Assembly: GCF_023499255.1 (NCBI RefSeq)
Contig: NZ_CP092183.1
Span: forward strand, 7,436,501-7,500,500
Direction: 5' to 3'
Length of the DNA stretch: 64,000 bases
DNA from: Couchioplanes caeruleus
Lineage (GTDB): Bacteria; Actinomycetota; Actinomycetes; Mycobacteriales; Micromonosporaceae
The notes beneath the pieces are model-generated. The model made no database searches, was not told the origin of the DNA, and saw nothing but the letters and a program-made list of their open reading frames with translations. Positions 38,376 through 47,375 of the stretch are shown here, piece after piece; position 1 is the first letter of the stretch, and every line of letters starts with the position of its first letter. The position numbers and the translations under genes were made by a program.

Positions 38376-41171
38376 GTGTCAGACCACCACGGCCAGCTCG
38401 ACCCCGACGGGCCCGACGCCGCCCTGCGCGCGGACATCCGCCGGATCGGCACGCTGCTGGGCCAGACCCTCGCCCGGCAGGAGGGCAAGCCGCTGCTCGA
38501 CCTGGTCGAGGAGGTCCGCGCCCTGGTGCGCGCGGACGCCCCGGCCGCCGCCGAGCGGCTCGCCGCGATGGACGTCACGACCGGCACCAAGCTGGCCCGG
38601 GCGTTCTCCACGTACTTCCACCTGGCGAACATCACCGAGCAGGTGCACCGCGCCCGCGACCTGCGTCGGCGCCGGGCCCGCGACGGCGGCTGGCTGGACC
38701 AGGCCGCCAAGCAGATCGCCGAGAAGGGCGTGCCGGCCGACGAGATCGCGGCGGCCGCGCGCCGGCTCGCCGTACGGCCGGTCTTCACCGCCCACCCGAC
38801 CGAGGCCGCCCGGCGCTCGATCCTGTCGAAGCTGCGCCAGCTGGCCGACGCGCTCGACGCCGAGTCCGCCGCCGCCGTGCTGTACGGAGCCTCGGACACC
38901 ACCCAGTCGACCAGGCGCTTCGCCGAGCTCATCGACCTGCTCTGGCAGACCGATGAGCTGCGCCTCGACCGGCCGGACCCCACGGACGAGGCCCGCAACG
39001 CCGTCTACTACCTCAAGGACCTGTACGCCGAGGCCGCCCCGCAGGTGCTCGACGACCTGGCCGAGACGCTGCGCCAGCTCGGCGTGGAGACCGCGCCCAC
39101 CGCGCGCCCGCTGACCTTCGGCTCGTGGATCGGCGGCGACCGCGACGGCAACCCGTTCGTCACCCCGGCGGTCACCCGCGACGTGCTGATCATCCAGCAC
39201 GAGCACGGCATCCAGGCCACCGAGGCGGCGATGGACGCCCTCATCGACGAGCTGTCGGTGTCCCGGCGGCTGCGCGGCGTCTCCCTCGACCTCTCCGCCA
39301 GCCTCGCGACGGACCTGGACGCGCTGCCCGAGGTGGCGCCCCGGTTCCGGCGGACGAACGCCGAGGAGCCGTACCGCCTCAAGGTCCGCTGCGTGAAGGC
39401 GAAGCTCGCCAACACCCGGCTGCGCCTGCGCCAGGGCACCGCCCACGTGCCGGGCCGCGACTACCTGGGCAGCGACGAGCTGATCGCCGACCTCGAGCTG
39501 ATCCGCGCCTCGCTCGCCCGCAACTCCGGCCAGCTCACCGCCGTCGGCACGGTCGCCTCGGCCATCCGCGCCGTCTCCGCGTTCGGCCTTCAGCTGGCCA
39601 CGCTCGACGTGCGCGAGCACGCCGAGAAGCACCACGAGGTGCTGGCCCAGATGTTCGCGCAGGTCGGCGAGGTCGAGGACTACACCACGCTGAGCCGCGA
39701 GGAGCGCACCAAGCTGCTCGCCACCGAGCTGACCGGCCGGCGCCCGCTGGCCGCCGCGGACGTACCGCTCACCGAGTCGGCGCGCAAGACGTTCGACGTG
39801 TTCAGCACGATCCGCGAGTCGCAGGACCGCTTCGGCGCGGACGTCATCGAGTCGTACATCATCTCGATGACGCTCGGCGTGGACGATGTGCTGGCCGCGG
39901 CGGTGCTGGCTCGCGAGGCCGGCCTCATCGACATCCAGACCTCCCGCGCGCGGATCGGCATCGTGCCGCTGCTGGAGACCCCGGCCGAGCTCGACGCGGG
40001 CGGTGACCTGCTCGACGAGATGCTGTCGCTGCCGGCCTACCGCGAGATCGTGCGGGCACGCGGCGATGTGCAGGAGGTCATGCTCGGCTACTCCGACTCC
40101 AACAAGGAGGGGGGTATCACGACCAGCCAGTGGGGCATCCACAAGGCGCAGCGTGCGCTGCGCGACGTGGCGGCCCGGCACGGCGTACGGCTGCGGCTGT
40201 TCCACGGCCGCGGTGGCACGGTCGGGCGCGGTGGCGGCCCCACCCATGAGGCGATCCTGGCCCAGCCGTACGGCACCCTCGACGGCGCCATCAAGGTCAC
40301 CGAACAGGGCGAGGTCATCTCCGACAAGTACACGCTGCCGGCGCTGGCCCGGGAAAACCTCGAGCTCACCGTCGCGGCCGTGCTGCAGGCGACCCTGCTG
40401 CACACCGAGCCGTCGGTGGACGCCGCGTCGCTGGAGCGCTGGGACGCGGCCATGGACACCGCCTCCGCCGCCGCCTTCCGGCGCTACCGGTCGCTCGTCG
40501 AGAACCCGGACCTGCCGGCGTACTTCTGGGCGGCGACGCCGACGGAGCTGCTCGGCGCGCTGAACATCGGCTCCCGGCCGGCGAAGCGGCCGAACGCGGA
40601 CGCCGGCCTGGGCGGCCTGCGCGCGATCCCGTGGGTGTTCGGCTGGACCCAGACCCGCCAGATCGTGCCGGGCTGGTTCGGCGTCGGCACCGGCCTCGCG
40701 GCGGTCCGCGAGGCGGGCCAGGGCGACGCGCTGCACGAGATGTACGCCAACTGGCAGTTCTTCCGCACCTTCATCTCGAACGTGGAGATGATGCTGACGA
40801 AGACCGACCTCACCATCGCCCGGCGCTACGTCGAGACCCTGGTGCCGCCGGCCCTGCAGCCCATCTTCTCGACCATCGAGCAGGAGTACGCCAAGACGCT
40901 CGAGGAGGTGCTGGCCATCACCGGCCACGAGGAGCTGCTGGCCTCCCAGCCCGAGCTGTCGCGGACGCTCAACGTGCGGGACACGTACCTCGAGCCCCTG
41001 CACCACCTGCAGGTCGCCCTCCTCCGGCAGTATCGCGACCTCGGCGACGCCGACCGGCAGCTCCCGACGGCGCCGGGCGCCCGCCGTCCCCCGTCGGACT
41101 CCACGGCGCTGGAGCGGGCCCTGCTCACCACGGTCAACGGCATCGCCGCCGGCATGCGCAACACCGGCTGA
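38376..41171 (+). CDS. ppc: Phosphoenolpyruvate carboxylase
   Basis: A 931-residue enzyme that carboxylates PEP to oxaloacetate, replenishing the TCA cycle. Active-site segments are all present: VFTAHPTEA, GSWIGGDRDGNPFV, MLGYSDSNKEGG, FHGRGGTVGRGGGP and the C-terminal MRNTG, conserved in this family. GTG 38376 was chosen because AAAGGAG lies seven bases upstream; in the longer frame the first residues are atypical. The preceding 178 bases (shared with the divergent lysyl oxidase gene) hold the promoters. A strong hairpin follows the stop. Confidence 0.97.
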   Translation: MSDHHGQLDPDGPDAALRADIRRIGTLLGQTLARQEGKPLLDLVEEVRALVRADAPAAAERLAAMDVTTGTKLARAFSTYFHLANITEQVHRARDLRRRRARDGGWLDQAAKQIAEKGVPADEIAAAARRLAVRPVFTAHPTEAARRSILSKLRQLADALDAESAAAVLYGASDTTQSTRRFAELIDLLWQTDELRLDRPDPTDEARNAVYYLKDLYAEAAPQVLDDLAETLRQLGVETAPTARPLTFGSWIGGDRDGNPFVTPAVTRDVLIIQHEHGIQATEAAMDALIDELSVSRRLRGVSLDLSASLATDLDALPEVAPRFRRTNAEEPYRLKVRCVKAKLANTRLRLRQGTAHVPGRDYLGSDELIADLELIRASLARNSGQLTAVGTVASAIRAVSAFGLQLATLDVREHAEKHHEVLAQMFAQVGEVEDYTTLSREERTKLLATELTGRRPLAAADVPLTESARKTFDVFSTIRESQDRFGADVIESYIISMTLGVDDVLAAAVLAREAGLIDIQTSRARIGIVPLLETPAELDAGGDLLDEMLSLPAYREIVRARGDVQEVMLGYSDSNKEGGITTSQWGIHKAQRALRDVAARHGVRLRLFHGRGGTVGRGGGPTHEAILAQPYGTLDGAIKVTEQGEVISDKYTLPALARENLELTVAAVLQATLLHTEPSVDAASLERWDAAMDTASAAAFRRYRSLVENPDLPAYFWAATPTELLGALNIGSRPAKRPNADAGLGGLRAIPWVFGWTQTRQIVPGWFGVGTGLAAVREAGQGDALHEMYANWQFFRTFISNVEMMLTKTDLTIARRYVETLVPPALQPIFSTIEQEYAKTLEEVLAITGHEELLASQPELSRTLNVRDTYLEPLHHLQVALLRQYRDLGDADRQLPTAPGARRPPSDSTALERALLTTVNGIAAGMRNTG

Positions 41172-41187
41172 CCGTTAGCGCGTACGG

Positions 41188-41224
41188 GCAGAGGCCGGGC
41201 ACCCCCGTGGTGCCCGGCCTCTGC
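41188..41224. terminator. Perfect 16-bp hairpin between ppc and anti-sigma gene
   Basis: A 16-bp perfect stem (41188-41203 with 41209-41224) and 5-nt loop lie between two convergent genes, ending exactly at the stop codon of the minus-strand gene. It is the strongest hairpin in the window and should act on both strands. Confidence 0.85.
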
Positions 41225-41941
41225 TCATCTCAGGTCGCTCGCCGCCGCCCGGGCCTCGGCCAGCGTGGACAGGCCCTCCAGCCGGTACGTGACCCCGGCG
41301 CCGGACCAGATCAGCGTGGGCGCGGCGAGCCGGCCGGTCTCCGTACGCTCGGTGCCGCGGCGGTCGACGTAGGTGACCGAGTGCGGGCCCGGCACCCAGA
41401 TGGCCACCTCGCCCTTGACGTCGGTCCACTCGGCGCCGCGCCCGGTCGCCTTGAGGAACATCGGCGAGATCGTCCCGTCGAACTGGTCCAGCCGCACGGT
41501 GCCGCCGCGGAACGTCATCGTCACCACGCGTGGGGCGCCGGCCGGGTCCGGGTCCGCCAGCTGCACGTCGTCCGGCTCGCCCAGGGCCGCGGGGACGCGT
41601 ACGGGGAAGAGCGCCGCCCGTTCCGCCTCGTCGAGCCGGGCCGTCCGGGCGCTGGGCAGCGGGCTCGGCGTGGCCGGGAGCGCGCCGGGCGTACGGTCCT
41701 GGCGCACCTCGATGCCGACCACCCGCAGGACGTCACCGACCGCCTCGACCACCGCCGCGCGGGCCGGCGCCACCACGCCGACCGCCCCCACCAGCGCCGC
41801 CAGACCGGCGACGATCCACCGCGCGCGGTGGCGCGGCGTCAGCCGGGCCCGCACGGCGGCGCGCTGGTCCGCGGCCGGCGGCACGTCCAGCCAGGCGTCG
41901 AGGGCCCGGAGCTCCGCGATGAGCGGATCGTCGTCAGACAC
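41225..41941 (-). CDS. Membrane protein, probable anti-sigma partner
   Basis: A 238-residue protein: a cytoplasmic N-terminal ~41 residues with Asp/Leu/Trp helices (ELRALDAWLDV), one membrane helix (about 42-65) and an extracytoplasmic domain of about 160 residues with beta strands. Its GTG start overlaps the ECF sigma stop by eight bases, so it is coupled. Topology and position fit an anti-sigma factor, but no zinc (HxxxCxxC) motif is present in the short N-terminus, so it may be a divergent or indirect regulator. The outer domain could be the sensor. Confidence 0.75.
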   Translation of the reverse strand: MSDDDPLIAELRALDAWLDVPPAADQRAAVRARLTPRHRARWIVAGLAALVGAVGVVAPARAAVVEAVGDVLRVVGIEVRQDRTPGALPATPSPLPSARTARLDEAERAALFPVRVPAALGEPDDVQLADPDPAGAPRVVTMTFRGGTVRLDQFDGTISPMFLKATGRGAEWTDVKGEVAIWVPGPHSVTYVDRRGTERTETGRLAAPTLIWSGAGVTYRLEGLSTLAEARAAASDLR

Positions 41942-42518
41942 CCGGCACCCCCTCCACGGCGAGCAGCGCACGCAGCCGGGTCAGCGCCCGCGACGTCCGC
42001 GATTTGACCGTGCCCTTCGGTACGCCGAGCGTGTCGGCGGTCTCGGCCTCCGACAACTCCAGGAAGTAGCGGCAGACCAGCACCTCCCGCTCGCGGGAGT
42101 CGAGCAGGCGGATACCGTCGACGAGGCGCCGGCGGCGTTCCGTGGCCAGGACGTGGTCCGCGGGGTCGGCGGCGGTGGGTGCGGGGTCCTCCTTCGCGGC
42201 GGCGCGCAGCACCAGCCCGTCCCGGCGCTTGCGGGAGCGGTGCAGGTTGCGGGCCTCGTTGGCGACGATCGAGAAGAGCCAGGGCCGGAACCCCGAATCG
42301 CCCCGGTAGCGCGCGAGCTGCCGGTACGCCTTCACGAACGCCTCCTGCACCACGTCGTCGGCCTCCGCGCCGGCGCCGAGCAGCACGGCGAACCGGTGTG
42401 CGGGCGCGGTCCAGCGGGCGACCAGGACGTCGTATGCGTCCAGGTCACCGCCGCGCGCCCGCTCCACGGCGGCCGCGTCGTCGACTTCGCCTGCCTCGTC
42501 CAGCCCCGACACCTCCAC
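41934..42518 (-). CDS. ECF RNA polymerase sigma factor
   Basis: A 194-residue ECF sigma factor. Region 2 is EADDVVQEAFVKAYRQLARYRGDSGFRPWLFSI, and region 4 is LDSREREVLVCRYFLELSEAETADTLGVPKGTVKSRTSRAL, with its helix-turn-helix. I place the start at GTG 42518: upstream lies GGAACC-N17-GTCGGC, so the transcript should begin at or near that GTG and be leaderless; the longer frame would run through this promoter. The same promoter is mirrored for the divergent lipoprotein, suggesting autoregulation and a very small regulon. The membrane protein downstream is its likely antagonist. Confidence 0.93.
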   Translation of the reverse strand: MEVSGLDEAGEVDDAAAVERARGGDLDAYDVLVARWTAPAHRFAVLLGAGAEADDVVQEAFVKAYRQLARYRGDSGFRPWLFSIVANEARNLHRSRKRRDGLVLRAAAKEDPAPTAADPADHVLATERRRRLVDGIRLLDSREREVLVCRYFLELSEAETADTLGVPKGTVKSRTSRALTRLRALLAVEGVPGV

Positions 42519-42524
42519 AGCGCC

Positions 42525-42577
42525 GACACCGCCCGGGCCTCGAAGGTTCCCGGAACCTTTCCGCCGGCCGCGGTGTC
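42525..42577. promoter_or_regulatory. Mirror-image ECF promoters with shared inverted repeat
   Basis: The inverted repeat AAGGTTCC-C-GGAACCTT (42543-42559) contains two opposed -35 elements GGAACC. On the plus strand GGAACC (42552-42557) is followed after 17 bases by GTCGGC (from 42575), eight bases before ATG 42586. On the minus strand GGAACC (42550-42545) is followed after 17 bases by GTCGGC (42527-42522), six bases before GTG 42518. Both match the ECF consensus GGAAC-N16/17-CGTC-type and predict leaderless mRNAs. Confidence 0.75.
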
Positions 42578-42585
42578 GGCCGGAT

Positions 42586-43749
42586 ATGACCACGCGGCGT
42601 GACTTGCTCATTCTCGCCGGTGCTGTCGCGGGCCTGACCGCCTGCGAGCCGCCCCGGCACACCCCGGTGACCACCGTCCCGGACCGGCTGATCGCCCTGA
42701 CCACCGGCGGACCGGTGATCGTCGACGGCTCGACGACGCACCGGTGGGGCGTACGGTCCGCGGTGAGCCCGGACGGCTCGTACGTCTACGCCATGGAGGA
42801 CGAGACCCTCACCGGACCGGCGGCGAACGCGCAACTGGAAGCCGGCTGGGTGCCCGAGGTGGTGTCGGCCGACGGCACGGCGTGCGTCCTGCGCCGGCCG
42901 GGCTCGCTGCTGGTGACCCACGGGGAGAACCAGAAGCGGCTCCCGGCGGCCGGCAACATCCAGGCGGACGCGTTCACCGCGGACACCCTCGGGCTGTTCG
43001 TGCTCGAATGGCTGCCCGCAGAGGCGCCGGACCACTACCGCGTACGCCTGATGGACCTCGCGACCGGCGCCCTGAGTCCGCTGCTGACCCGCGACAAGCA
43101 ACCGCTCCCGCCCGGCGCCGAGGAGGAGATGCGGGGCGAGGGGCGGCACGCGGTGCTCTCGCCCGACCGCACGGTGCTCTACACGCTCTACACGCACCAG
43201 CCCGGCCACCGGCACACCCGCGACCTGCTCGCCGGGCGCCGCGGCAACGTCCACGCCTTCGTCCACGTGCTGCATCTGGAACAGCGCTGGGCGTACTGCC
43301 TCGATCTGCCGTACCCGTTCGGCGAGGGGCCGGCGGAGTCGCACGCCATCGCCGTCGACCCGGCCGGGAGGCGCCTCGCCGTCGCCGACCTGGCCTCCGG
43401 CTCCCTCGCGTACGCCGACACGCACCGCCTCGCCGTCACCTCGGTGATCTCCGTTCCTCAGGGTGCCGGAACGGCCGCCGTGGCCTTGGACGCCAGCCGG
43501 ACGTTCCTCGGCGCCGGCCCGGCCGTGACGCTTCTCGAAGGCGGCACCACCAGCCGCTGGACGCTTCCTTCCCCCCTGCGTGGCCTGCAGCTCAACCCCG
43601 GCGGCGACCTGCTCTACGCCGGCGGCACCGACGAGGTCGTCTGGCTCGGCGCCACCTCCGGCACGCTGCGCGGCCGGGTGGGGGTTCCCGGCCTGACGAA
43701 CCTGCGCCACGTTCTCGCGTCTCAGGGGCGAGTCGGGGGGTTCACCTGA
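42586..43749 (+). CDS. Tat-type lipoprotein with beta-propeller-like repeats
   Basis: A 387-residue protein starting TTRRDLLILAGAVAGLTAC: twin-arginine motif, hydrophobic core and lipobox Cys20, so probably exported by Tat and lipid-anchored. The mature part has repeated beta units (AVSPDGSYVYAM, AVLSPDRTVLYTLY, AIAVDPAGRRLAVAD, LQLNPGGDLLYAGG) like a YncE/WD40-type propeller. The function is unknown. It is divergent from the ECF sigma gene and has the same promoter elements, so it is likely a direct target of that sigma factor and could feed back on it through the envelope. Confidence 0.82.
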   Translation: MTTRRDLLILAGAVAGLTACEPPRHTPVTTVPDRLIALTTGGPVIVDGSTTHRWGVRSAVSPDGSYVYAMEDETLTGPAANAQLEAGWVPEVVSADGTACVLRRPGSLLVTHGENQKRLPAAGNIQADAFTADTLGLFVLEWLPAEAPDHYRVRLMDLATGALSPLLTRDKQPLPPGAEEEMRGEGRHAVLSPDRTVLYTLYTHQPGHRHTRDLLAGRRGNVHAFVHVLHLEQRWAYCLDLPYPFGEGPAESHAIAVDPAGRRLAVADLASGSLAYADTHRLAVTSVISVPQGAGTAAVALDASRTFLGAGPAVTLLEGGTTSRWTLPSPLRGLQLNPGGDLLYAGGTDEVVWLGATSGTLRGRVGVPGLTNLRHVLASQGRVGGFT

Positions 43750-43784
43750 TCCGCGGACGTGACAGGTCTCCCTAGGCTGACCCC

Positions 43785-44699
43785 GTGAGCCTCATCGTTA
43801 CCCAAGGGTTGACCAAGACGTACGGCGGGCGGGTGACCGCCCTGCACGACCTGACCGTCTCCGTCGAGCCCGGGATCATCGGACTGGTCGGCGCCAACGG
43901 CGCCGGCAAGTCGACCTTCATCAAGATCCTCCTGGGCCTGATCCCGCCGTCGGGCGGCAGCGTCAGGGTCTTCGACGTCGACCCCACGGTCGACCCGGAC
44001 CGGGTACGCGCGAAGGTCGGCTACATGCCCGAGCACGACGCGCTGCCGCCGGACGTGTCCGCGGCCGAGTTCGTGACGCACCTCGGGCGGATCAGCGGCC
44101 TGCCGCGTACGGCCGCACGGGAGCGCGCCTCCGAGGCGCTGCGCCACGTCGGCCTGTACGAGGAGCGCTACCGGCAGATCGGCGGCTACTCGACGGGCAT
44201 GAAGCAGCGGGTGAAGCTGGCGCAGGCGCTGGTGCACGACCCCGACCTGCTGCTGCTGGACGAGCCGACGAACGGGCTGGACCCGGCCGGCCGCGATGCG
44301 ATGCTGGCGCTGATCCACCGCATCGGCACCGAGTTCGGCATCTCCGTCGTGGTCTGCTCGCACCTGCTCGGCGAGGTCGAGCGGATCTGCGACTCGCTGG
44401 TCGCGATCGAGGGCGGCCGGCTGCTGCGGGCGGACCGGATCTCGGCGATGACCGAGGCCAGCGACGTGCTCGCGGTCGAGGTCTCGGAGGGCATGGAGGA
44501 GCTGGCCGAGGCGCTGACCCGGCTGGGCCTGCCCGCGCAGTCGGACGGGCGGCTGCTGCTCGTACCGCTGGACCGCGAGGACACGTACGACCGGATCCTG
44601 CGGGCCGTGGCCGACCTCGACCTCCCGCTGCACCGCCTCGACCAGCGCCGCCACCGGGTGGCCGAACTCTTCGCACCGAGGGAGACCGCCGATGTCTGA
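43785..44699 (+). CDS. ABC transporter ATP-binding protein
   Basis: A 304-residue ATPase: Walker A GANGAGKST, signature STGMKQRVKLA, Walker B LLLLDEPTNGLD and H-loop VVVCSHLLGE. The C-terminal extension (about 70 residues) is typical for exporters of the CcmA/YhaQ type that work with separate permeases. GTG start, with a possible -10 (TAGGCT) about ten bases upstream, suggesting a leaderless transcript. It overlaps the next permease gene by eight bases and is the first of a four-gene double ABC module. Confidence 0.9.
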   Translation: MSLIVTQGLTKTYGGRVTALHDLTVSVEPGIIGLVGANGAGKSTFIKILLGLIPPSGGSVRVFDVDPTVDPDRVRAKVGYMPEHDALPPDVSAAEFVTHLGRISGLPRTAARERASEALRHVGLYEERYRQIGGYSTGMKQRVKLAQALVHDPDLLLLDEPTNGLDPAGRDAMLALIHRIGTEFGISVVVCSHLLGEVERICDSLVAIEGGRLLRADRISAMTEASDVLAVEVSEGMEELAEALTRLGLPAQSDGRLLLVPLDREDTYDRILRAVADLDLPLHRLDQRRHRVAELFAPRETADV

Positions 44700-45555
44700 G
44701 GCGAGCGTCATCCATGACATCGGTTATCAGCGCTACACCGGGCCCCGGCTGGGCCGCGGCGCCGTGTTCGGCGCGATCTACGTGCACGGGCTGCGGGCCG
44801 CGTTCGGCCTCGGCCGCTCCGCGAAGGCGAAGATCTTCCCCTGGCTGGTCGTCGGGATCGTCACGCTGGTCGCGGTGATCCTCGCGGCGGTACGGTCGCA
44901 GACGGGCATCGTGCCGCTCACCTACATCGGGTTCGCCGACACGATGAGCTGGCTGATCATCTTCTTCGCCGCCATCGTGGCGCCGGAGCTGGTCTCCCGC
45001 GACATGCGTGCCGGTGTGCTGCCGCTGTATTTCAGCCGCCCGTTGCGCGCGGCGGACTACGTGGGCGCCAAGGTGGCGGCCATGGTGACCGCGATCTGGG
45101 CGCTGCTGGCCGTACCGCAGTTCATCATGTTCCTGGGCGCCGCCCTCACCACCAAGAAGGGCATGTCCGACGTCTGGAACGAGCTGGGCGACCTGCTGCC
45201 CGGGTGGGGTTACAGCCTGCTGTGGGCGCTGCTGTTCACCGGCATCGGCCTGCTCATCGCCTCGCTGACCGGCAAGCGGGCGTTCGCCGCCGGCGGCATC
45301 GTCGCGGTGTTCCTGATGACCACGCCGGTGGTGGGCGTGCTGTCGATCCTGCCGTCCTCGGACGCCCAGCAGCTGGCCGGGCTCGCCAGCCCGATGACGT
45401 TGCTCAGCGGGATCGGTCAGTGGCTGGTCCCGACGGCGAACACCGGCATGAACGTGGGCAACTTCGGCCCCGTGTACGCGATCGAGGCGGTCACGCTGAT
45501 CGCGGCGTGCCTGCTGCTCCTACTCGCCCGCTACCGGAGGGTGGCCGCGCTGTGA
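44692..45555 (+). CDS. ABC transporter permease
   Basis: A 287-residue membrane protein with about six hydrophobic segments, of the ABC-2 family. The N-terminal IGYQRYTGPRLGR is a typical lead-in for permeases of this type, and APELVSRDMRAGVLPLYFSRPLRAADYVGAK is the usual cytoplasmic loop after TM2. It overlaps the upstream ATPase by eight bases and the downstream ATPase by four (GTGA), so it is made in fixed ratio with them. The substrate is unknown. Confidence 0.9.
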   Translation: MSEASVIHDIGYQRYTGPRLGRGAVFGAIYVHGLRAAFGLGRSAKAKIFPWLVVGIVTLVAVILAAVRSQTGIVPLTYIGFADTMSWLIIFFAAIVAPELVSRDMRAGVLPLYFSRPLRAADYVGAKVAAMVTAIWALLAVPQFIMFLGAALTTKKGMSDVWNELGDLLPGWGYSLLWALLFTGIGLLIASLTGKRAFAAGGIVAVFLMTTPVVGVLSILPSSDAQQLAGLASPMTLLSGIGQWLVPTANTGMNVGNFGPVYAIEAVTLIAACLLLLLARYRRVAAL

Positions 45556-46463
45556 CCACAGTGGACCTACAGAACGTGTCGCGCTGGTACGGCAACGTGG
45601 TGGCCGTCAACGACATCAGCATGAGCCTGGCCCCGGGCGTGACGGGCCTGCTCGGCCCCAACGGCGCGGGCAAGACGACGGTGCTGCACATGATGGCGGG
45701 CTTCCTGGCGCCGTCGCGGGGCGAGGTCACCATCGACGGCACCCCGACGTGGCGCAACCCGGCCGTCTACCGCCGGCTCGGCCTGGTCGCCGAGCGCGAG
45801 GCCGTACACGGCTTCCTGACCGCCCGCGAGTTCGTCATGGCCTCGGCCAAGATGCAGAAGCTGCCGGACCCGAAGGCGGCCACCGACTGGGCGCTGGAGA
45901 TGGTCGAGATGGCCCCGGCCGCCGACCGCCGCATCGAGACGTACTCCAAGGGCATGCGGCAGCGCACCCGGGTCGCGGCGGCCCTGGTGCACAACCCGCA
46001 GGTGCTGCTGCTGGACGAGCCGTTCAACGGCATGGACCCGCGTCAGCGCATGCACATGATGGCGCTGCTGCACGACCTGGGCGACCGCGGCCACACGATC
46101 CTGTTCAGCTCGCACATCCTCGAGGAGGTCGAGCAGGTCTCCGGCACGGTCCAGGTGATCGTGGCGGGCCGCCTGGCCGCGTCCGGCGACTACCGCCGGA
46201 TCCGCCGGCTGATGACCAACCGCCCGCACGTCTTCGCCGTGCAGTCGTCCGACGACCGCCGGCTGGCGGTGGCGCTGATCGCGGAGAAGTCGGTGAGCGG
46301 CGTGGAGATCGACGGCAGCGGCATGACGGTACGGGCGTCCGACTACGGCAGCTTCACCCGCGCCCTGCCCCGGATCGCCCTGGACTCGGGCATCCGCCTG
46401 CGCAAGCTGATCCCGTCCGACGAATCCCTGGAGAGCGTCTTCTCCTACCTGCTGGAGGCCTGA
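45552..46463 (+). CDS. ABC transporter ATP-binding protein
   Basis: A 303-residue ATPase paralogous to the first in this operon: Walker A GPNGAGKTT, signature SKGMRQRTRVA, Walker B VLLLDEPFNGMD, H-loop LFSSHILEEVE, and the same type of C-terminal extension. GTG overlaps the permease stop by four bases. Two different ATPases and two permeases in one operon suggest either a hetero-tetrameric exporter or two related ones. No regulatory element is seen between the genes. Confidence 0.9.
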   Translation: MTTVDLQNVSRWYGNVVAVNDISMSLAPGVTGLLGPNGAGKTTVLHMMAGFLAPSRGEVTIDGTPTWRNPAVYRRLGLVAEREAVHGFLTAREFVMASAKMQKLPDPKAATDWALEMVEMAPAADRRIETYSKGMRQRTRVAAALVHNPQVLLLDEPFNGMDPRQRMHMMALLHDLGDRGHTILFSSHILEEVEQVSGTVQVIVAGRLAASGDYRRIRRLMTNRPHVFAVQSSDDRRLAVALIAEKSVSGVEIDGSGMTVRASDYGSFTRALPRIALDSGIRLRKLIPSDESLESVFSYLLEA

Positions 46464-46464
46464 C

Positions 46465-47175
46465 ATGTCGACAGTCGCCTGGATCACGGCGCGTGGCCTG
46501 TTCGGCCGCCGGCGGGCCCTGCTCCTGCTGCCCCTGCCGCTCCTGCTCGTCGGGCTGGCCGCACTCTGCCGCGCGTACGACCTCCGCCCGTCGGACTGGG
46601 GCAGCCCGGTGATCGTCGGCCTCGGCCTGGCCGTGGTGCTGCCGGTGGTGTCGCTGATCGTCGGCACGGGCGTGCTCGGCTCGGAGATCGACGACGGCAC
46701 GATCGTGCACATCCTGACCAAGCCGCTCCCCCGCCGCGACATCATCCTGGCGAAGCTGGGCGTGGCGGTCGTGGTCAGCGCCCTCACCTCGGCGGTGCCG
46801 CTGTTCGTCGCCGGCCTGCTCGCGGACTCCGCCCGCCTGGGCGCGGCCCTCGCGGTGGCGGCGGCGGTGGGCGCGCTCGCCTACTCGGCGCTGTTCGTGC
46901 TGCTCAGCCTGCTGACCCGGCGGCCGGTGCTGCTGGGCCTGGTCTACATCCTGGTCTGGGAGGGGCTGCTCGGCCAGTTCGTCAGCGGCACCCGGGTGCT
47001 CTCCATCCAGCAGTACGTGATCACGGTCGCGGACAAGATCTCCCCGACCGGGCTGCTGGAGTCGAAGGTCTCGCTGCCGGTCTCGGTGGTGATGGCGACG
47101 ATCTTCGTGCTCGGTTCCGCGCTGGCGGCGGTGGACCGGCTGCGGTCGTTCTCCATGGCCGGCGAGACGAGCTGA
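46465..47175 (+). CDS. ABC transporter permease
   Basis: A 236-residue ABC-2 type membrane protein with about six hydrophobic helices. GTGVLGSEIDDGTIVHILTKPLPRRDIILAK is the characteristic cytoplasmic loop after TM2. It starts one base after the ATPase stop and closes the four-gene double ABC operon; a terminator hairpin follows. Similar permease pairs export lipids, peptides or sodium; nothing in the sequence fixes the substrate. Confidence 0.88.
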   Translation: MSTVAWITARGLFGRRRALLLLPLPLLLVGLAALCRAYDLRPSDWGSPVIVGLGLAVVLPVVSLIVGTGVLGSEIDDGTIVHILTKPLPRRDIILAKLGVAVVVSALTSAVPLFVAGLLADSARLGAALAVAAAVGALAYSALFVLLSLLTRRPVLLGLVYILVWEGLLGQFVSGTRVLSIQQYVITVADKISPTGLLESKVSLPVSVVMATIFVLGSALAAVDRLRSFSMAGETS

Positions 47176-47188
47176 GCTGATGAGGTTG

Positions 47189-47218
47189 AGCGCCCGATCC
47201 GTGGCCGGATCGGGCGCT
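47189..47218 (+). terminator. Terminator after ABC operon
   Basis: A perfect 12-bp stem (47189-47200 with 47207-47218) and 6-nt loop lie 13 bases past the last permease stop. The next 157 bases to the methyltransferase gene hold no gene and presumably its promoter. Confidence 0.8.
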
Positions 47219-47375
47219 TATCGCGTCCAGGGCTGGACCCGGCGGGGTGCTTTGCGGAGTATGGGGGGAGCCGTCCGCGGACGTCGACCGGGAAATGGAG
47301 GCGAGGACTGATAGGCGTGGATGGTGCCGACGGCGTAGTCTGCTGCGCCGCCCAACCACCCATGCCGGAGGATCC

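Noticed and set aside
43722..47000. Large minus-strand frames opposite the ABC transporter genes
   Set aside because: They mirror the ATPase and permease genes, which have full Walker and signature motifs; the antisense products are low-complexity.
47219..47375. Possible riboswitch or small RNA before the methyltransferase operon
   Set aside because: I could not find a consistent fold or known motif; only a promoter is expected there.
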